Notes: generated from the letters alone by a model not told the origin. Positions 52,640-62,096 are shown, counted from the stretch's first letter. The stretch is DNA of 64,000 nucleotides from Sphingobacterium kitahiroshimense (GCF_025961315.1 NZ_JAOQNK010000001.1:372001-436000), one strand, 5' to 3'. Numbers and translations are program-made.

Positions 52640-55600
52640 GTGAATCGATTGCTAAAATCAAGGTTTTCTGTGGCATTGATCTTCGTGTTGTTGATAACGT
52701 TCGGATCGGTATCCGCCCAAAGTCAAGGGAAGCAAAATAATGTGTTGCAGGGTACGGTTATTTCGACTGTAGATAAGAAGCCTTTACAGGCTGTATCCGT
52801 TCGTGTTGAAGCGGATAATGTGAAGACATCGACCAAGAAAGATGGCTCTTTCAGTATCGCTGTCGCTCAGCGTACGGGCAAAGTGAAGTTCACATCTGTC
52901 GGCTACAAAACCCTAGAGCTGGATTATACTGCAAATTCATCATTGCATGTGCAACTAAGTGCTTTCGAAAATCAACTTGACGAAGTAGAAGTGGTATCTA
53001 CGGGATATCAGAAAATACCGAAAGAAAGAGCGACCGGGAGCTTTGTTCAGATAGACAATAAACTCTTTAATAGAAAGGTGGGGAGCAATGTGCTGGAAAG
53101 ACTGGCGGACGTCACTCCAGGCTTAATCTTCAATAATGGTAAAGGTGGGGCTGCCCAAATGCGAATAAGGGGGCAAAATACGATATTTTCTGATGCGTCG
53201 CCTTTGATCATAGTAGACAATTTTCCATATGAAGGAGATATCAATAATATCAATCCTAATGATATTGAAAGTATGACCGTATTGAAAGATGCTGCTGCAG
53301 CCTCGATATGGGGTGCCCGTGCCGGAAACGGCGTGATCGTGATCACGACAAAAAAAGCAGGTGGCCTAGCTGGAAACCAGGTGCAAGGCAATGTCAACGT
53401 CACTGTAGGGCAAACCCCGGGTCTACATTATCAACCTATGATATCGAGTGCTGATTTTATTGAAATAGAACGGATGCTGTTTGATAGGGGTTTTTATAAG
53501 AATTTTGAGATCTCTCTTACAAAAACACCTCTGAATCCAGCGGTAGAGCTGTTTATACGTCAACGGGACAATCCTGCTCAGAAAACAGCTCTTGAAGCGG
53601 AGATTGAAAAATTGAAAGGATATGATATACGGGCAGATTATGAAAAGTACTTATATCGGGCACCTGTTAAGCAACAATATGCTTTTCGTACACAGGGAAG
53701 TAATGGCGCCAATCGTTATCATGCTTCTGTGGGTTATGATCGTAATCAGACCGAAGTAATAGGGAATCTTGCCAGCCGCCTAACGGGTATAGTGGGAAAC
53801 AGCTGGTCTTTTCTGAATAAGAAGTTAGTGTTTTCAGGACAGGCTTCTTTCACAGCGCAGCGTAATGAAAGCAATGGACTCACCGAGATAAACTATATGG
53901 GCTACCGTAATATTCCTACCTCAAAAATATTTCCGTATGCCAGACTTGCTGACGACAGTGGTAAGCCACTGGAAGTAACCAAAGATTATCGTTGGAGATA
54001 TCTCCAATCTGTAGCAGACGATGGTTTATTGGACTGGTCTTACAATCCGTTGCGTGATCGGGATAATAATGATAAGACCAGTAAAGCCAATGATCTCCGA
54101 ATGGATGCCGGTGTTCGTTATCAAATATTAAAGGGAATAAATGTTAATGCGCAATATCAATATTGGAATGGAATTATTAATAATAGGCAGCTTAATAACG
54201 TTGATAGCTACTATACACGTGATATGATCAACCGGTTTACACAGCGGAATTCTACAACCAATGGCCTCTCTTATCCCATTCCGATGGGAGGCATCTTAGA
54301 TATGAACTACCTTCGCTCACAAGCACATAATTTGCGTTTACAAGTTGATCTTAACTTTAATGTGGCATTCCTGCATGAGTTTAATGGTATTATGGGCTAT
54401 GAAATTCGCGATCAACGTGCTGATGCAAACACAACTAGATCTTATGGATATGACGAACGAATTGGAATAAGTCAATCAGTCAACTATAAGGATTATTACA
54501 CCAGTTATCTCAATGCCTATAGTACTTTTAATGTCATTCCGTTTATGGATATCGAGACGGGTACTATCGATCGTTTTCGATCTGTATTCAGCAATTTCTC
54601 TTACGCCTACGATCGTCGGTATACCTTTTCCGGAAGTCTGCGTTTTGATGAGAGCAATTTATTTGGAGTTGATGCCAACCAAAAACGTGTTCCTTTATAT
54701 TCGGTCGGCTTAGGCTGGAATATCAGCAATGAAAGTTTTTTTAATATAAAAGCTATCGATAGACTATACCTTAGAGCAACCTATGGCAGAAGTGGGAATA
54801 TCAATAAAACATTGACCGCTTACACAACCGCATATTACAATCCGCAAGATCGATTAACGCAACTGCCATATGCGAGTATTAGGACACCGCGAAATCCGGA
54901 TCTGCGCTGGGAGAAAATCACCACTTCAAATATAGGACTCGATTTTTCATTATTCCGATCTCGAATTTCAGGTTCTGCGGAGTATTACAATAAAGACGGC
55001 GACGATGTGATCGGTACAATTCCAACTCCGGGTACAGCGGGTATAAAAACAAAAACAGGGAATTACGCGCGTACTAATGCTAAAGGCTTTGAACTGGTAC
55101 TGAACACGGTACCGATCAATAAAAAAGTGAAATGGAGCAATCAGCTTTTGTTCAATACCGTCAAAGATAAGATTGTTTCTTATCGTGGTAATGCTGTACC
55201 GGCAACACGTATCCTGAGCGGATCGGATGGTACTTCTGCATATCCAGTTGAGGGTCGTCCGCTATGGGCGCTGTACAGTTTGCCTTGGGGTGGGTTGGAC
55301 CCGCAGGATGGTGACCCGACGGGTTATCTAAATGGACAATTATCTAAGGACTACTCCAGCATATTGCAAAATGCAAGTATCGAAAGTTTAACGTACCATG
55401 GTCCCGTCCGTCCAACATGGTTTGGTGCATTTCGCAATAATATAGAGTGGAATAATTGGTCTCTCTCGGCTAATATTTCCTACAGAGGGGGCTATTATTT
55501 TAAGAGTAACACTTTATCTTTTGATAATCTATTGAGGGGAGAGGTTGTACAGGGAGATTACTCCTCCCGATGGAAAAAAAAGGGAGATGAGTTGATTACT

Positions 55601-55894
55601 AATATACCTTCAATACCTGTAAATATGGTGTCTGGTAGAGATGCATATTTTAGCTATGCAGCTTTACATATTCAAAAGGCTGATCATATCCGATTACAAG
55701 ATGTTCGTGTTGAATATAATTTTCCAGTTCGAAGTTGGAAATTGAAAAGTATAAGCCGATTGAGTTTATACGTTTATGCCAATAATTTGGGATTGTTGTG
55801 GAAGAAAACTAAAATATCGTATGATCCAGATTTTGCAAATGTTGACTTTCTGCCTATTCGCACTTTCAGTGTGGGTGCTAATATAATCCTTTAA
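52640..55894 (+). CDS. SusC/RagA-type TonB-dependent transporter (redox/DUF6520-like locus)
   Basis: From the GTG at 52640 the protein is 1084 residues and begins with a fitting signal peptide (NRLLKSRFSVALIFVLLITF, cleavage after GSVSAQ). The frame continues open to an ATG at 51203, but a signal peptide 480 residues in could not work, so I prefer the late start. A regulatory-like domain (LQGTVISTVDKKPLQAVSVR), the TonB-box region LDEVEVVSTGYQKIPKERAT, the plug (MRIRGQNTIFSDASPLIIVD, ESMTVLKDAAAASIWGARAG) and a barrel ending FSVGANIIL follow. No STN domain is seen despite the downstream ECF/FecR pair. SusD follows after 21 bases. Confidence 0.85.
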   Translation: MNRLLKSRFSVALIFVLLITFGSVSAQSQGKQNNVLQGTVISTVDKKPLQAVSVRVEADNVKTSTKKDGSFSIAVAQRTGKVKFTSVGYKTLELDYTANSSLHVQLSAFENQLDEVEVVSTGYQKIPKERATGSFVQIDNKLFNRKVGSNVLERLADVTPGLIFNNGKGGAAQMRIRGQNTIFSDASPLIIVDNFPYEGDINNINPNDIESMTVLKDAAAASIWGARAGNGVIVITTKKAGGLAGNQVQGNVNVTVGQTPGLHYQPMISSADFIEIERMLFDRGFYKNFEISLTKTPLNPAVELFIRQRDNPAQKTALEAEIEKLKGYDIRADYEKYLYRAPVKQQYAFRTQGSNGANRYHASVGYDRNQTEVIGNLASRLTGIVGNSWSFLNKKLVFSGQASFTAQRNESNGLTEINYMGYRNIPTSKIFPYARLADDSGKPLEVTKDYRWRYLQSVADDGLLDWSYNPLRDRDNNDKTSKANDLRMDAGVRYQILKGINVNAQYQYWNGIINNRQLNNVDSYYTRDMINRFTQRNSTTNGLSYPIPMGGILDMNYLRSQAHNLRLQVDLNFNVAFLHEFNGIMGYEIRDQRADANTTRSYGYDERIGISQSVNYKDYYTSYLNAYSTFNVIPFMDIETGTIDRFRSVFSNFSYAYDRRYTFSGSLRFDESNLFGVDANQKRVPLYSVGLGWNISNESFFNIKAIDRLYLRATYGRSGNINKTLTAYTTAYYNPQDRLTQLPYASIRTPRNPDLRWEKITTSNIGLDFSLFRSRISGSAEYYNKDGDDVIGTIPTPGTAGIKTKTGNYARTNAKGFELVLNTVPINKKVKWSNQLLFNTVKDKIVSYRGNAVPATRILSGSDGTSAYPVEGRPLWALYSLPWGGLDPQDGDPTGYLNGQLSKDYSSILQNASIESLTYHGPVRPTWFGAFRNNIEWNNWSLSANISYRGGYYFKSNTLSFDNLLRGEVVQGDYSSRWKKKGDELITNIPSIPVNMVSGRDAYFSYAALHIQKADHIRLQDVRVEYNFPVRSWKLKSISRLSLYVYANNLGLLWKKTKISYDPDFANVDFLPIRTFSVGANIIL

Positions 55895-55915
55895 CTTTTT
55901 AAGAATACAATCATT

Positions 55916-57283
55916 ATGATAAAGAATCATAAAATTAAATATATGATCAGCTTGTTCCTTATATTACTTTCAGTTGCCTGCAAAAATGAATTTTTGGATG
56001 TCAAACCACAGAAACAGCAAGTTGTGGTGGAAACACTTCAAGATGTTACCGCATTATTGGACAATGCTGACATCATGAACCGTACGGATTACTTCCGGTT
56101 GATTTCGGATGGTGATTTTTATTATACTGACGATAAGCTGTTGTCAGTTTCGGAAGTACAGCGTAATCTGTATATGTGGAAGTCAGATATTGATCCTACA
56201 AATTTTAATATTACCCCTTGGGATTTGCCATATCAGCAGATTATGTATACCAATATCGCCTTAGAAACTCTGGATGGGATGAAGAACTATGGGGGAAATG
56301 AAGAGCAATGGAAAAATTTATATGGTAGTGCACTCTTTTATAGGGCTTGGGCTCATTACCAGCTTTTGCAAGATTTTGCTGAAGGATATGACCCCACCGT
56401 CGAAAGTCAACTCGGGGTGCCACTTGTTACGAATAGTATTTATCCGAAGTCCATAAAGCGGGAGTCGTTATTGGAAGGATATGGTTTTATTAATGACCAA
56501 TTAACAAAAGCGTTGCCTTTATTGGCAGAAAAATCGTCAATCAAGACCCGTCCTTCTGTGCAAGGAGTCTATAGTTTAAAAGCGCGATTGCATCTCAATG
56601 TGCAGAATTATGAACAAGCGCTATTGGCTTCGGAAAAATGTATGGCAATTGATGATTCTATAGTTGACTTCAATCTGCTAAAATTATCAGATGCTTCTCC
56701 TTTTTCGGTATACAATCTTAATACTCATCCTGAAATAATATTTTTTACAAGTAGCAATGTTCCTTTGGTTGGGATAGCGGGTGTTGAGGTTGAAAATCAA
56801 TTGTATAAAAGTTACATCGATGGTGACCGTAGGAAACAGCTGTTTTTTAATGCTCAAAGACTGTATACCGGTACTTATTCGGGCAATTCCCAATATCATT
56901 TTACGGGTATGGCAAACGATGAAGTTTTGCTTATAAAAGCAGAATGTCTGGCTCGCCTTGATCGCCAAAATGAAAGTGTAGCGGTCATGCAGAAATTATT
57001 GAAAAATCGGTTTGAAAATAAAACGATGCAGGGTAATGCCCCGACAGATAAGAAGCAGTTATTGCAATGGATACTGAGGGAGCGCCAGAAGGAATTGGTT
57101 GGCAGAGGGAGTCGATGGACAGATTTAAAAAGATTGAACAGGAACGATGAGACCAAAATCAATCTATCTAGAACCTATATGAATGCACCTTATGCATTGC
57201 CTGCAAATAGTAACAGATATGTATTTGCAATCCCAGCGGAAGAAGTGCTCATTTCCGGATTGAAACAGAATGAGAGAAATTAA
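55916..57283 (+). CDS. SusD/RagB-type outer-membrane lipoprotein (redox/DUF6520-like locus)
   Basis: This 455-residue lipoprotein has the lipobox ILLSVAC (Cys near residue 22) followed by KNEFLDVKPQKQQVVVETLQ, a divergent SusD start. GSALFYRAWAHYQLLQDFAE is the TPR-like core and SVQGVYSLKARLHLNVQNYE follows. The C-terminal RERQKELVGRGSRWTDLKRL and YVFAIPAEEVLISGLKQNE are family endings. It is shorter than the other two SusD proteins in the window, as is common for SusD partners of TlpA-linked SusC genes. The next gene begins before or within 14 bases of its stop. Confidence 0.92.
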   Translation: MIKNHKIKYMISLFLILLSVACKNEFLDVKPQKQQVVVETLQDVTALLDNADIMNRTDYFRLISDGDFYYTDDKLLSVSEVQRNLYMWKSDIDPTNFNITPWDLPYQQIMYTNIALETLDGMKNYGGNEEQWKNLYGSALFYRAWAHYQLLQDFAEGYDPTVESQLGVPLVTNSIYPKSIKRESLLEGYGFINDQLTKALPLLAEKSSIKTRPSVQGVYSLKARLHLNVQNYEQALLASEKCMAIDDSIVDFNLLKLSDASPFSVYNLNTHPEIIFFTSSNVPLVGIAGVEVENQLYKSYIDGDRRKQLFFNAQRLYTGTYSGNSQYHFTGMANDEVLLIKAECLARLDRQNESVAVMQKLLKNRFENKTMQGNAPTDKKQLLQWILRERQKELVGRGSRWTDLKRLNRNDETKINLSRTYMNAPYALPANSNRYVFAIPAEEVLISGLKQNERN

Positions 57284-57296
57284 AGATGTAAATGAT

Positions 57297-58607
57297 ATGA
57301 AATATATTAAAATTTTAGGACTGTTATTTATTAGCCTTTTATCTCACGCACAGAATAAGTTGGTTAATATTGACGTGGGTGATGAAATTCCGCACATTAT
57401 TTTAAACAATGTATATGATAGTAAGGAGCACACCGTTAATCTGCGAAATCTGAGCAACGATAGGCTTGTGATCATTGATTTTTGGGCCACCTGGTGTGGT
57501 GCCTGTCTAAAGGCAATGCCGATGATGGATAGTCTTGCGATGCAGTATATAGATAAGCTGAAAGTGATTACGGTGACCAAAGAAGCAAAATCTCCTGTTT
57601 TAGAATTTTTTAAAAAGCGTAGACAAGTGGGATTATATGTGCATCAAACCGCTAAGCTGTACGCAGATACGTTACTCTATAAATTGTTTCCTCATTATCT
57701 AATACCACACTACGTATGGATTAAAAATGGTAAAGTAATTGCTATCACGGAAAAGGTAACGAGAGAAGCAGTAGAATCGGCGGTAAATCAGGGGACTATT
57801 AATCTTCGTAAAAAGGCTGATAAAACAGTAATGCAATTGGATCGCTATAAAAAAAGTTTACTCCAATTTTTACATAATGATGAGCAGCTGGATTTCAAAA
57901 ATGTAAATAGCTATTCTTTTGTGATGGGGTATGTGGATGCATTAGGACCGTCAGGGGGGTACAGTAATGTGACTCTGGACTCTTCTCTCCATAAAAAACG
58001 ATTTACGGGAGTGAATATGAGTTTAGAACGTTTTTATAGAGTTGCCTATGGGAATTCACGAACATTTATTAATGAAGCAGCAGTGGACATTACCTCTGAT
58101 GATGCGTATTTTAAAGGTTCGAATCTGGTCGGAATGGAATATGAAGATTGGTTAGAGAAATATGGTGTCAGTTATGAAGTTGTTGTTGGGGTAGGACATG
58201 ATCTTTTTAAAAAAATGGCTCTTGATCTTCAGGATGCTTTTCCACAATTTGAAGCAAGCCTCGTAAGAACAAGGGATACTTGTCTGGTGCTGGAATTTAT
58301 AGATGAAAATCCGGAAACACAAGGCAAGGTTAACCAAGAAATTGATCAATCGGCTGTAGATAATGATTGTAAAGTGTTTGTAGATAGGGATGTGGTTTCA
58401 TTGATGATCTTTTTTGAATCGTCAGTATTTAGAAATTCAAAAATTCCTGTTATTGATGGGACAAACTATTCTGACAAAATTAATCTCAAACTTTGTGGTA
58501 GACTGGGTTCGCTCGAACAAGTTAATACTGCTTTGTTTCCCTATGGTTTACAGGTGAATAAAAAAGTGGCCTGGTATGACAAGCTGGTGGTAGCAGATTG
58601 CAAGTAA
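57297..58607 (+). CDS. Secreted TlpA-like thioredoxin with DUF3738-like C-terminal domain
   Basis: The protein is 436 residues from the ATG at 57297; an earlier in-frame ATG at 57270 overlaps the SusD gene. A signal peptide (MKYIKILGLLFISLLSHAQ) precedes a thioredoxin fold with LVIIDFWATWCGACLKAMPM (active cysteines C67 and C70) and a YVWIKNGKV strand. After about residue 190 a second domain of 240 residues contains RFTGVNMSLERFYRVAYGNS and SKIPVIDGTNYSDKINLKL, resembling the DUF3738/TIGR03435 pattern. That assignment is tentative. It should reduce disulfides or sense redox state in the periplasm beside the SusCD pair. Confidence 0.82.
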   Translation: MKYIKILGLLFISLLSHAQNKLVNIDVGDEIPHIILNNVYDSKEHTVNLRNLSNDRLVIIDFWATWCGACLKAMPMMDSLAMQYIDKLKVITVTKEAKSPVLEFFKKRRQVGLYVHQTAKLYADTLLYKLFPHYLIPHYVWIKNGKVIAITEKVTREAVESAVNQGTINLRKKADKTVMQLDRYKKSLLQFLHNDEQLDFKNVNSYSFVMGYVDALGPSGGYSNVTLDSSLHKKRFTGVNMSLERFYRVAYGNSRTFINEAAVDITSDDAYFKGSNLVGMEYEDWLEKYGVSYEVVVGVGHDLFKKMALDLQDAFPQFEASLVRTRDTCLVLEFIDENPETQGKVNQEIDQSAVDNDCKVFVDRDVVSLMIFFESSVFRNSKIPVIDGTNYSDKINLKLCGRLGSLEQVNTALFPYGLQVNKKVAWYDKLVVADCK

Positions 58608-58623
58608 GTACAGATAAAAAATA

Positions 58624-58657
58624 ATCCCCAGTTTTTTAAGCTGGGGATCATTTTTTA
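58624..58657 (+). terminator. Intrinsic terminator of the SusCD-TlpA unit
   Basis: ATCCCCAG (58624-58631) pairs with CTGGGGAT (58641-58648), followed by a T-run. It lies between convergent genes. Confidence 0.88.
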
Positions 58658-58667
58658 ATAGATGCAT

Positions 58668-58934
58668 TTACATAAGATTACCAAATGTGACGACATCAAA
58701 TAGGCCCGGACTTGTTTCGATAGCTTTACATTCCCTTGGGCTAGAGGTGCATGCATTTTCTCCAGGGCTTCCCGGAGTGATCGGTTGCCAGTCTGCCGGT
58801 TTATTTGCATCTGGTTCTACATTGTAGTGTGTTGCAGTTTGCATTGCTGTTGCGTCTGCGTAACCTACTCCTGCGGAGAACATAATAGCAGCTGCTGCCA
58901 TTACTCTCCAAAAATTAAATGTTGTTTTCATCAT
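58668..58934 (-). CDS. DUF6520-like small secreted protein with two cysteines
   Basis: This 88-residue protein has a signal peptide (VMAAAAIMFSAGVGYA, cleaved near residue 26). The mature part of about 62 residues contains PADWQPITPGSPGENACTSS and PRECKAIETSPG, with exactly two cysteines (C62, C69) spaced by six residues, and ends VVTFGNLM. The length, signal and Cys-containing patch resemble the DUF6520 family of Bacteroidota, found near TlpA/MauE/SusCD genes; function unknown. It follows the MauE-like gene on the minus strand by 19 bases and is convergent with the TlpA gene. A disulfide-bonded exported peptide is likely. Confidence 0.7.
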   Translation of the reverse strand: MMKTTFNFWRVMAAAAIMFSAGVGYADATAMQTATHYNVEPDANKPADWQPITPGSPGENACTSSPRECKAIETSPGLFDVVTFGNLM

Positions 58935-58953
58935 GATGATGATAGTTTATTGG

Positions 58954-59439
58954 TTATGAGCCTACTCTGGTAGCGGTTTTCGGCATACCCGCTTTATTTT
59001 TTTGATAAATATATAATGCAATTACAGCTAAAGTCCACATGATCAGACTAAAAATAAGGTGACCTTTATAATCTAACTGCTTGAATATTCCTGCACATGA
59101 ACACGTTTCTTTAGCTATAATTTCAGATAATACTACTGTAATAAAAAGGATGATAGCAGTAAGATAGGCTATTGATAATAACAGTCCAGTTTTAAGCTTA
59201 AATACTAAAAAAACAAGGGAAATTATTGCCAGCACCGGAACGAAATAGGCTAAGAAAGTCGCAATAGGAGCTGGAAAAAACTGCTTATGCATGCTATCAA
59301 TATTATACGCCATATTGCCAAGCTTTACTGCGATAGTATATGCCCATAATCCAATCAAAAGAATCCGTATGGTTTTGAGGATTGTATTGCCAGCCTTCGA
59401 TTTAGCTAATGCTTCAATATGTGTTATTATCCTTTTCAT
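58954..59439 (-). CDS. MauE/DoxX-like redox-associated membrane protein
   Basis: The protein is 161 residues from the ATG at 59439 (the frame extends to a TTG at 59466). Four transmembrane helices are visible (about 22-42, 58-80, 86-106, 126-148). The sequence KETCSCAGIFKQLDYKGHLI places a C-x-C pair (C113, C115) at a membrane face, as in MauE/DoxX-type proteins that support disulfide handling in the periplasm. It is transcribed with the DUF6520-like gene and divergent from the ECF sigma gene. It probably supplies electrons or redox maturation to the secreted partner; that is inference. Confidence 0.82.
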   Translation of the reverse strand: MKRIITHIEALAKSKAGNTILKTIRILLIGLWAYTIAVKLGNMAYNIDSMHKQFFPAPIATFLAYFVPVLAIISLVFLVFKLKTGLLLSIAYLTAIILFITVVLSEIIAKETCSCAGIFKQLDYKGHLIFSLIMWTLAVIALYIYQKNKAGMPKTATRVGS

Positions 59440-59540
59440 GTCTGCTATATTTTTCCTTTTTACCAATAACCCGTTAAGTTACTGCAGTTCAATTTCATGT
59501 CGCCAATATGTCGCAACTATTTATTAATCAGATATTTATA

Positions 59541-59572
59541 TTTGTTTGTTTGGTTTTTGTGTCTTATCTTTG
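59541..59572 (+). promoter_or_regulatory. Putative promoter of the ECF/FecR/CxxC operon
   Basis: TTTG (59541-59544), 20 bases, then TATCTTTG (59565-59572) fits the Bacteroidota promoter layout well. It predicts a leader of about 155 bases before the sigma ATG at 59735. A second box TATATTTG lies at 59537-59544. Confidence 0.5.
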
Positions 59573-59734
59573 TTTTACCCGTTTATAAATTTATTGTCTT
59601 CTATATATAACTATCCCAACTATGGGAATTATACCCCCTGTATTTTCATTTAATTTTTAATTAATTGATTATCAGTGAAATAATTTCACTTTTTAAGTTA
59701 AGGATCGTTGAAAAAAGGACATAAAACCTAAGGC

Positions 59735-60262
59735 ATGGAAAATGAAGCATTTAAAATATTAATTGATGATCCGGATCTGGGACTCCGGCTTATCATTGGG
59801 CTGCATGGCCCTGAGCTGGTGAAGCAGATAAGCCGTTGCATCCAGAATGATGATGAATTGGTAAAAGATGTTTATCAACTTACCCTGATCGCGATATGGA
59901 CGGATCATAAAAAGATAGGGGAATTGGAAGACCCTTTTGCATGGATAATGGTCATTGCCCGAAATACAGCACTTAGTACGCTTCGGTCCGAAAGAATACG
60001 ACTAAAAGAACCGATTGAAGATCATGAAAACCTACGCAGTTCTGAACAGGCCGATACAGATCTGGTCTATAAAGAGACGCTCGATGAACTGCTGCAGCAC
60101 GTAAAACAGCTTACACCACGGGAAGAAGAGGTTTTTATAGCTTCTAAAGTGGACGGAATGGATAATAAGGAGCTGGAAAAAGTCCATAATCTCAAGGCTC
60201 AACGGGTCAGGAACTTGCTGAGTTCTGCACAAAGGAAGATCCGGAAGCTACTAAAGCGTTGA
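59735..60262 (+). CDS. ECF sigma factor of the third SusCD locus
   Basis: This 175-residue ECF sigma has region 2 (DELVKDVYQLTLIAIWTDHK, then DPFAWIMVIARNTALSTLRS) and region 4 (LTPREEEVFIASKVDGMDNK, then VHNLKAQRVRNLLSSAQRKI). The region-4 helix-turn-helix is somewhat divergent. FecR follows after 44 bases, so the two form a regulatory pair, presumably for the convergent SusCD-TlpA genes and the divergent MauE/DUF6520-like genes. Confidence 0.88.
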   Translation: MENEAFKILIDDPDLGLRLIIGLHGPELVKQISRCIQNDDELVKDVYQLTLIAIWTDHKKIGELEDPFAWIMVIARNTALSTLRSERIRLKEPIEDHENLRSSEQADTDLVYKETLDELLQHVKQLTPREEEVFIASKVDGMDNKELEKVHNLKAQRVRNLLSSAQRKIRKLLKR

Positions 60263-60306
60263 TCGGAATAGTTAATTGAGTTATTCATGCATTAGAACTA
60301 TACACA

Positions 60307-61596
60307 ATGGGACACACAGATATAAATATAAAAGAGTTAATCAAAAAGCAGTTATTGGAACAGCTAACTGTGGAGGAAGAGAAGTTGTTGGAGCGTGAGA
60401 AGATACGGTATTCTGAAGATGAATATGAGCTTATGGTTATAGAGGTGTTGCGGGGACTGGGCGGACAAGTGCCCAAAGGTATTCTGCAGGACTGGCAACC
60501 GGATGTTGATGCGATCATCGAAAAAGCAAAAGCCTTAAAAGCCGAAAAGGAAAAAGTGGTTAAAGTACAAAAGGAAGAAAAAATTTATTTGGCTGTTGCC
60601 GTGGCTGCCCTCTTATTTTTTGGACTCGCTACGCTAATTTATTTTGCTTTAAGGCAGGAGGTTACGTATGTTCTTCCAGCTGGAAACAACAGTCTGCACT
60701 TTGCTAATGATGGAGATATTCCTTCTGAGGAGTCTTCCTGTATGCTTCTTGTCGGTAAGTCGACCTGGATTAAAGTTTACCCTGATCATGTCGGCAGAAT
60801 CAAGCAGGTAGGGGATTTATTGATCAGCAGGACCAAAGAGGGTGTGTTAAAAATTGAGAGAAGGGCAGGGAATCATGAAGCGCCAACGATCGCAAATCTA
60901 GAGATCTATACGGAGGCGAGACAGCAATGTGTACTGGAGACTGAAGATGGTACGCGTATCAGGATGAATGCACAGACCTGGCTTCGCTACCCTATACAGA
61001 AAAGGGACATAGCTTACATTGATCTGATAGGCGAGGCTTATGTTTCAACCAGTGAGAAGACATTTATTGTCGGTACTGTGAAAGGTAAAGTGACTTCGAC
61101 TTCGAGTGACTTTGTGATTAAATCGGTAAAAGAATCGACCAAGACAGTACTCAACAATGGAAAGTTGGATCTATACGCGTATAGTCTTAAGAAAAGTAAG
61201 AGACTGCATAGTCCTCGCGATCTTGGGGTCCTGATGGCCGACTGGTTGGATAAATCCATTGTGCCTAAAGACACGCTATTCCGTATGGCGGATATGAATT
61301 TTGAAATGGCAAAAATGTGGACCCGTAAAGTCCGCACCTATGAAAATATTCCATTGCGTGCTTTTGTTGAAGAAATGAGCCGTTGGGAAGGATTTACAAT
61401 CAAGCAATGGGACTGTCTTCCGAAGAATAAGTTTATCACAACATCTGTACATTATCAGAGTGCTAAAGAAGAGGTTTACAGTGCTATCAAAGATGCAGGT
61501 GTGCTTTTGTACGAAGAAAGAGGAATGCTCAGTTTCTGCCCACAAGATAAAAAGAATAAGATCGCAATGACTGAAAGGAGGAAACATAATGAGTAA
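60307..61596 (+). CDS. FecR-family anti-sigma regulator of the third SusCD locus
   Basis: This 429-residue protein has a long cytoplasmic N-terminus (about 1-95) with NIKELIKKQLLEQLTVEEEK and charged helices, then one transmembrane helix (LAVAVAALLFFGLATLIYFA). A periplasmic FecR-like part includes TRIRMNAQTWLRYP, DLIGEAYVSTSEKTFIVGTV and STSSDFVIKS. The C-terminal DUF4974-like domain contains IPLRAFVEEMSRWEGF. It is longer and more divergent than the FecR at 21860. Its last codons carry the ribosome-binding site of the overlapping next gene. Confidence 0.87.
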   Translation: MGHTDINIKELIKKQLLEQLTVEEEKLLEREKIRYSEDEYELMVIEVLRGLGGQVPKGILQDWQPDVDAIIEKAKALKAEKEKVVKVQKEEKIYLAVAVAALLFFGLATLIYFALRQEVTYVLPAGNNSLHFANDGDIPSEESSCMLLVGKSTWIKVYPDHVGRIKQVGDLLISRTKEGVLKIERRAGNHEAPTIANLEIYTEARQQCVLETEDGTRIRMNAQTWLRYPIQKRDIAYIDLIGEAYVSTSEKTFIVGTVKGKVTSTSSDFVIKSVKESTKTVLNNGKLDLYAYSLKKSKRLHSPRDLGVLMADWLDKSIVPKDTLFRMADMNFEMAKMWTRKVRTYENIPLRAFVEEMSRWEGFTIKQWDCLPKNKFITTSVHYQSAKEEVYSAIKDAGVLLYEERGMLSFCPQDKKNKIAMTERRKHNE

Positions 61597-61921
61597 TTAT
61601 AAACATTTTTTAGACACGGTGTTTTACAATATCGAAATTAATGAAGTGGTCGAGAGACGAAAATGCCGAGCAACCGGCAAGGTACGGTTTAACAGTGTAG
61701 CGGAAGCGACTTTCTTTATTCACTGGCTTAAATGGAGGATTAGCAAATGGTTGGAAAAATCTGTGCGCAGAAAGCACCGCAATAAAGGTTTTGGAGCGAA
61801 AAGTTCAACTCCACGATACGTATACTCCTGTGAGTTTTGTGAAGGATACCACATTACAAAGGAGCATCCATATGATTATCAACAGAAAAAAGAAAAATAT
61901 CATGGAAAATATTTCGAATAA
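61589..61921 (+). CDS. Small basic protein with CxxC-x2-WH-like zinc motif
   Basis: This 110-residue basic protein overlaps the FecR stop by 8 bases and has a strong Shine-Dalgarno sequence (AAAGGAGG) about 8 bases before its ATG, rare in this phylum and inside FecR coding sequence. Near the C-terminus it reads YVYSCEFCEGYHITKEH, matching the zinc-ribbon-like pattern Y-x-C-x2-C-x2-W-H-x-T with Tyr for Trp (C81, C84, H88). The middle is Arg/Lys-rich (RISKWLEKSVRRKHRNKGF), as in nucleic-acid binders. Translational coupling to FecR suggests a role in the same regulatory unit. No family name is assigned. Confidence 0.72.
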   Translation: MSNYKHFLDTVFYNIEINEVVERRKCRATGKVRFNSVAEATFFIHWLKWRISKWLEKSVRRKHRNKGFGAKSSTPRYVYSCEFCEGYHITKEHPYDYQQKKEKYHGKYFE

Positions 61922-62037
61922 ATGAATGTAAAATCGTCATAAAAAAATGATGAGGGTATATTGGAATCCATTTTGTAGTTTTCCTTTTGGGAATTATACA
62001 AAAAAAACCAAATAATAATTTTAAATTATTTCACATA

Positions 62038-62072
62038 AAAAAAGCTTAGCACATCATATGCTAAGCTTTTTT
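62038..62072. terminator. Bidirectional terminator between the CxxC gene and lgt
   Basis: AAAAAAGCTTAGCA (62038-62051) is exactly complementary to TGCTAAGCTTTTTT (62059-62072), a 14-bp stem with a 7-base loop, placed between convergent genes. Confidence 0.92.
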
Positions 62073-62096
62073 ATATCAATCTTAAAGATCCTCTAA

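Noticed and set aside
53047..53403. 118-codon minus-strand ORF inside the third SusC gene
   Set aside because: Antisense shadow of a conserved SusC plug region with no independent support.
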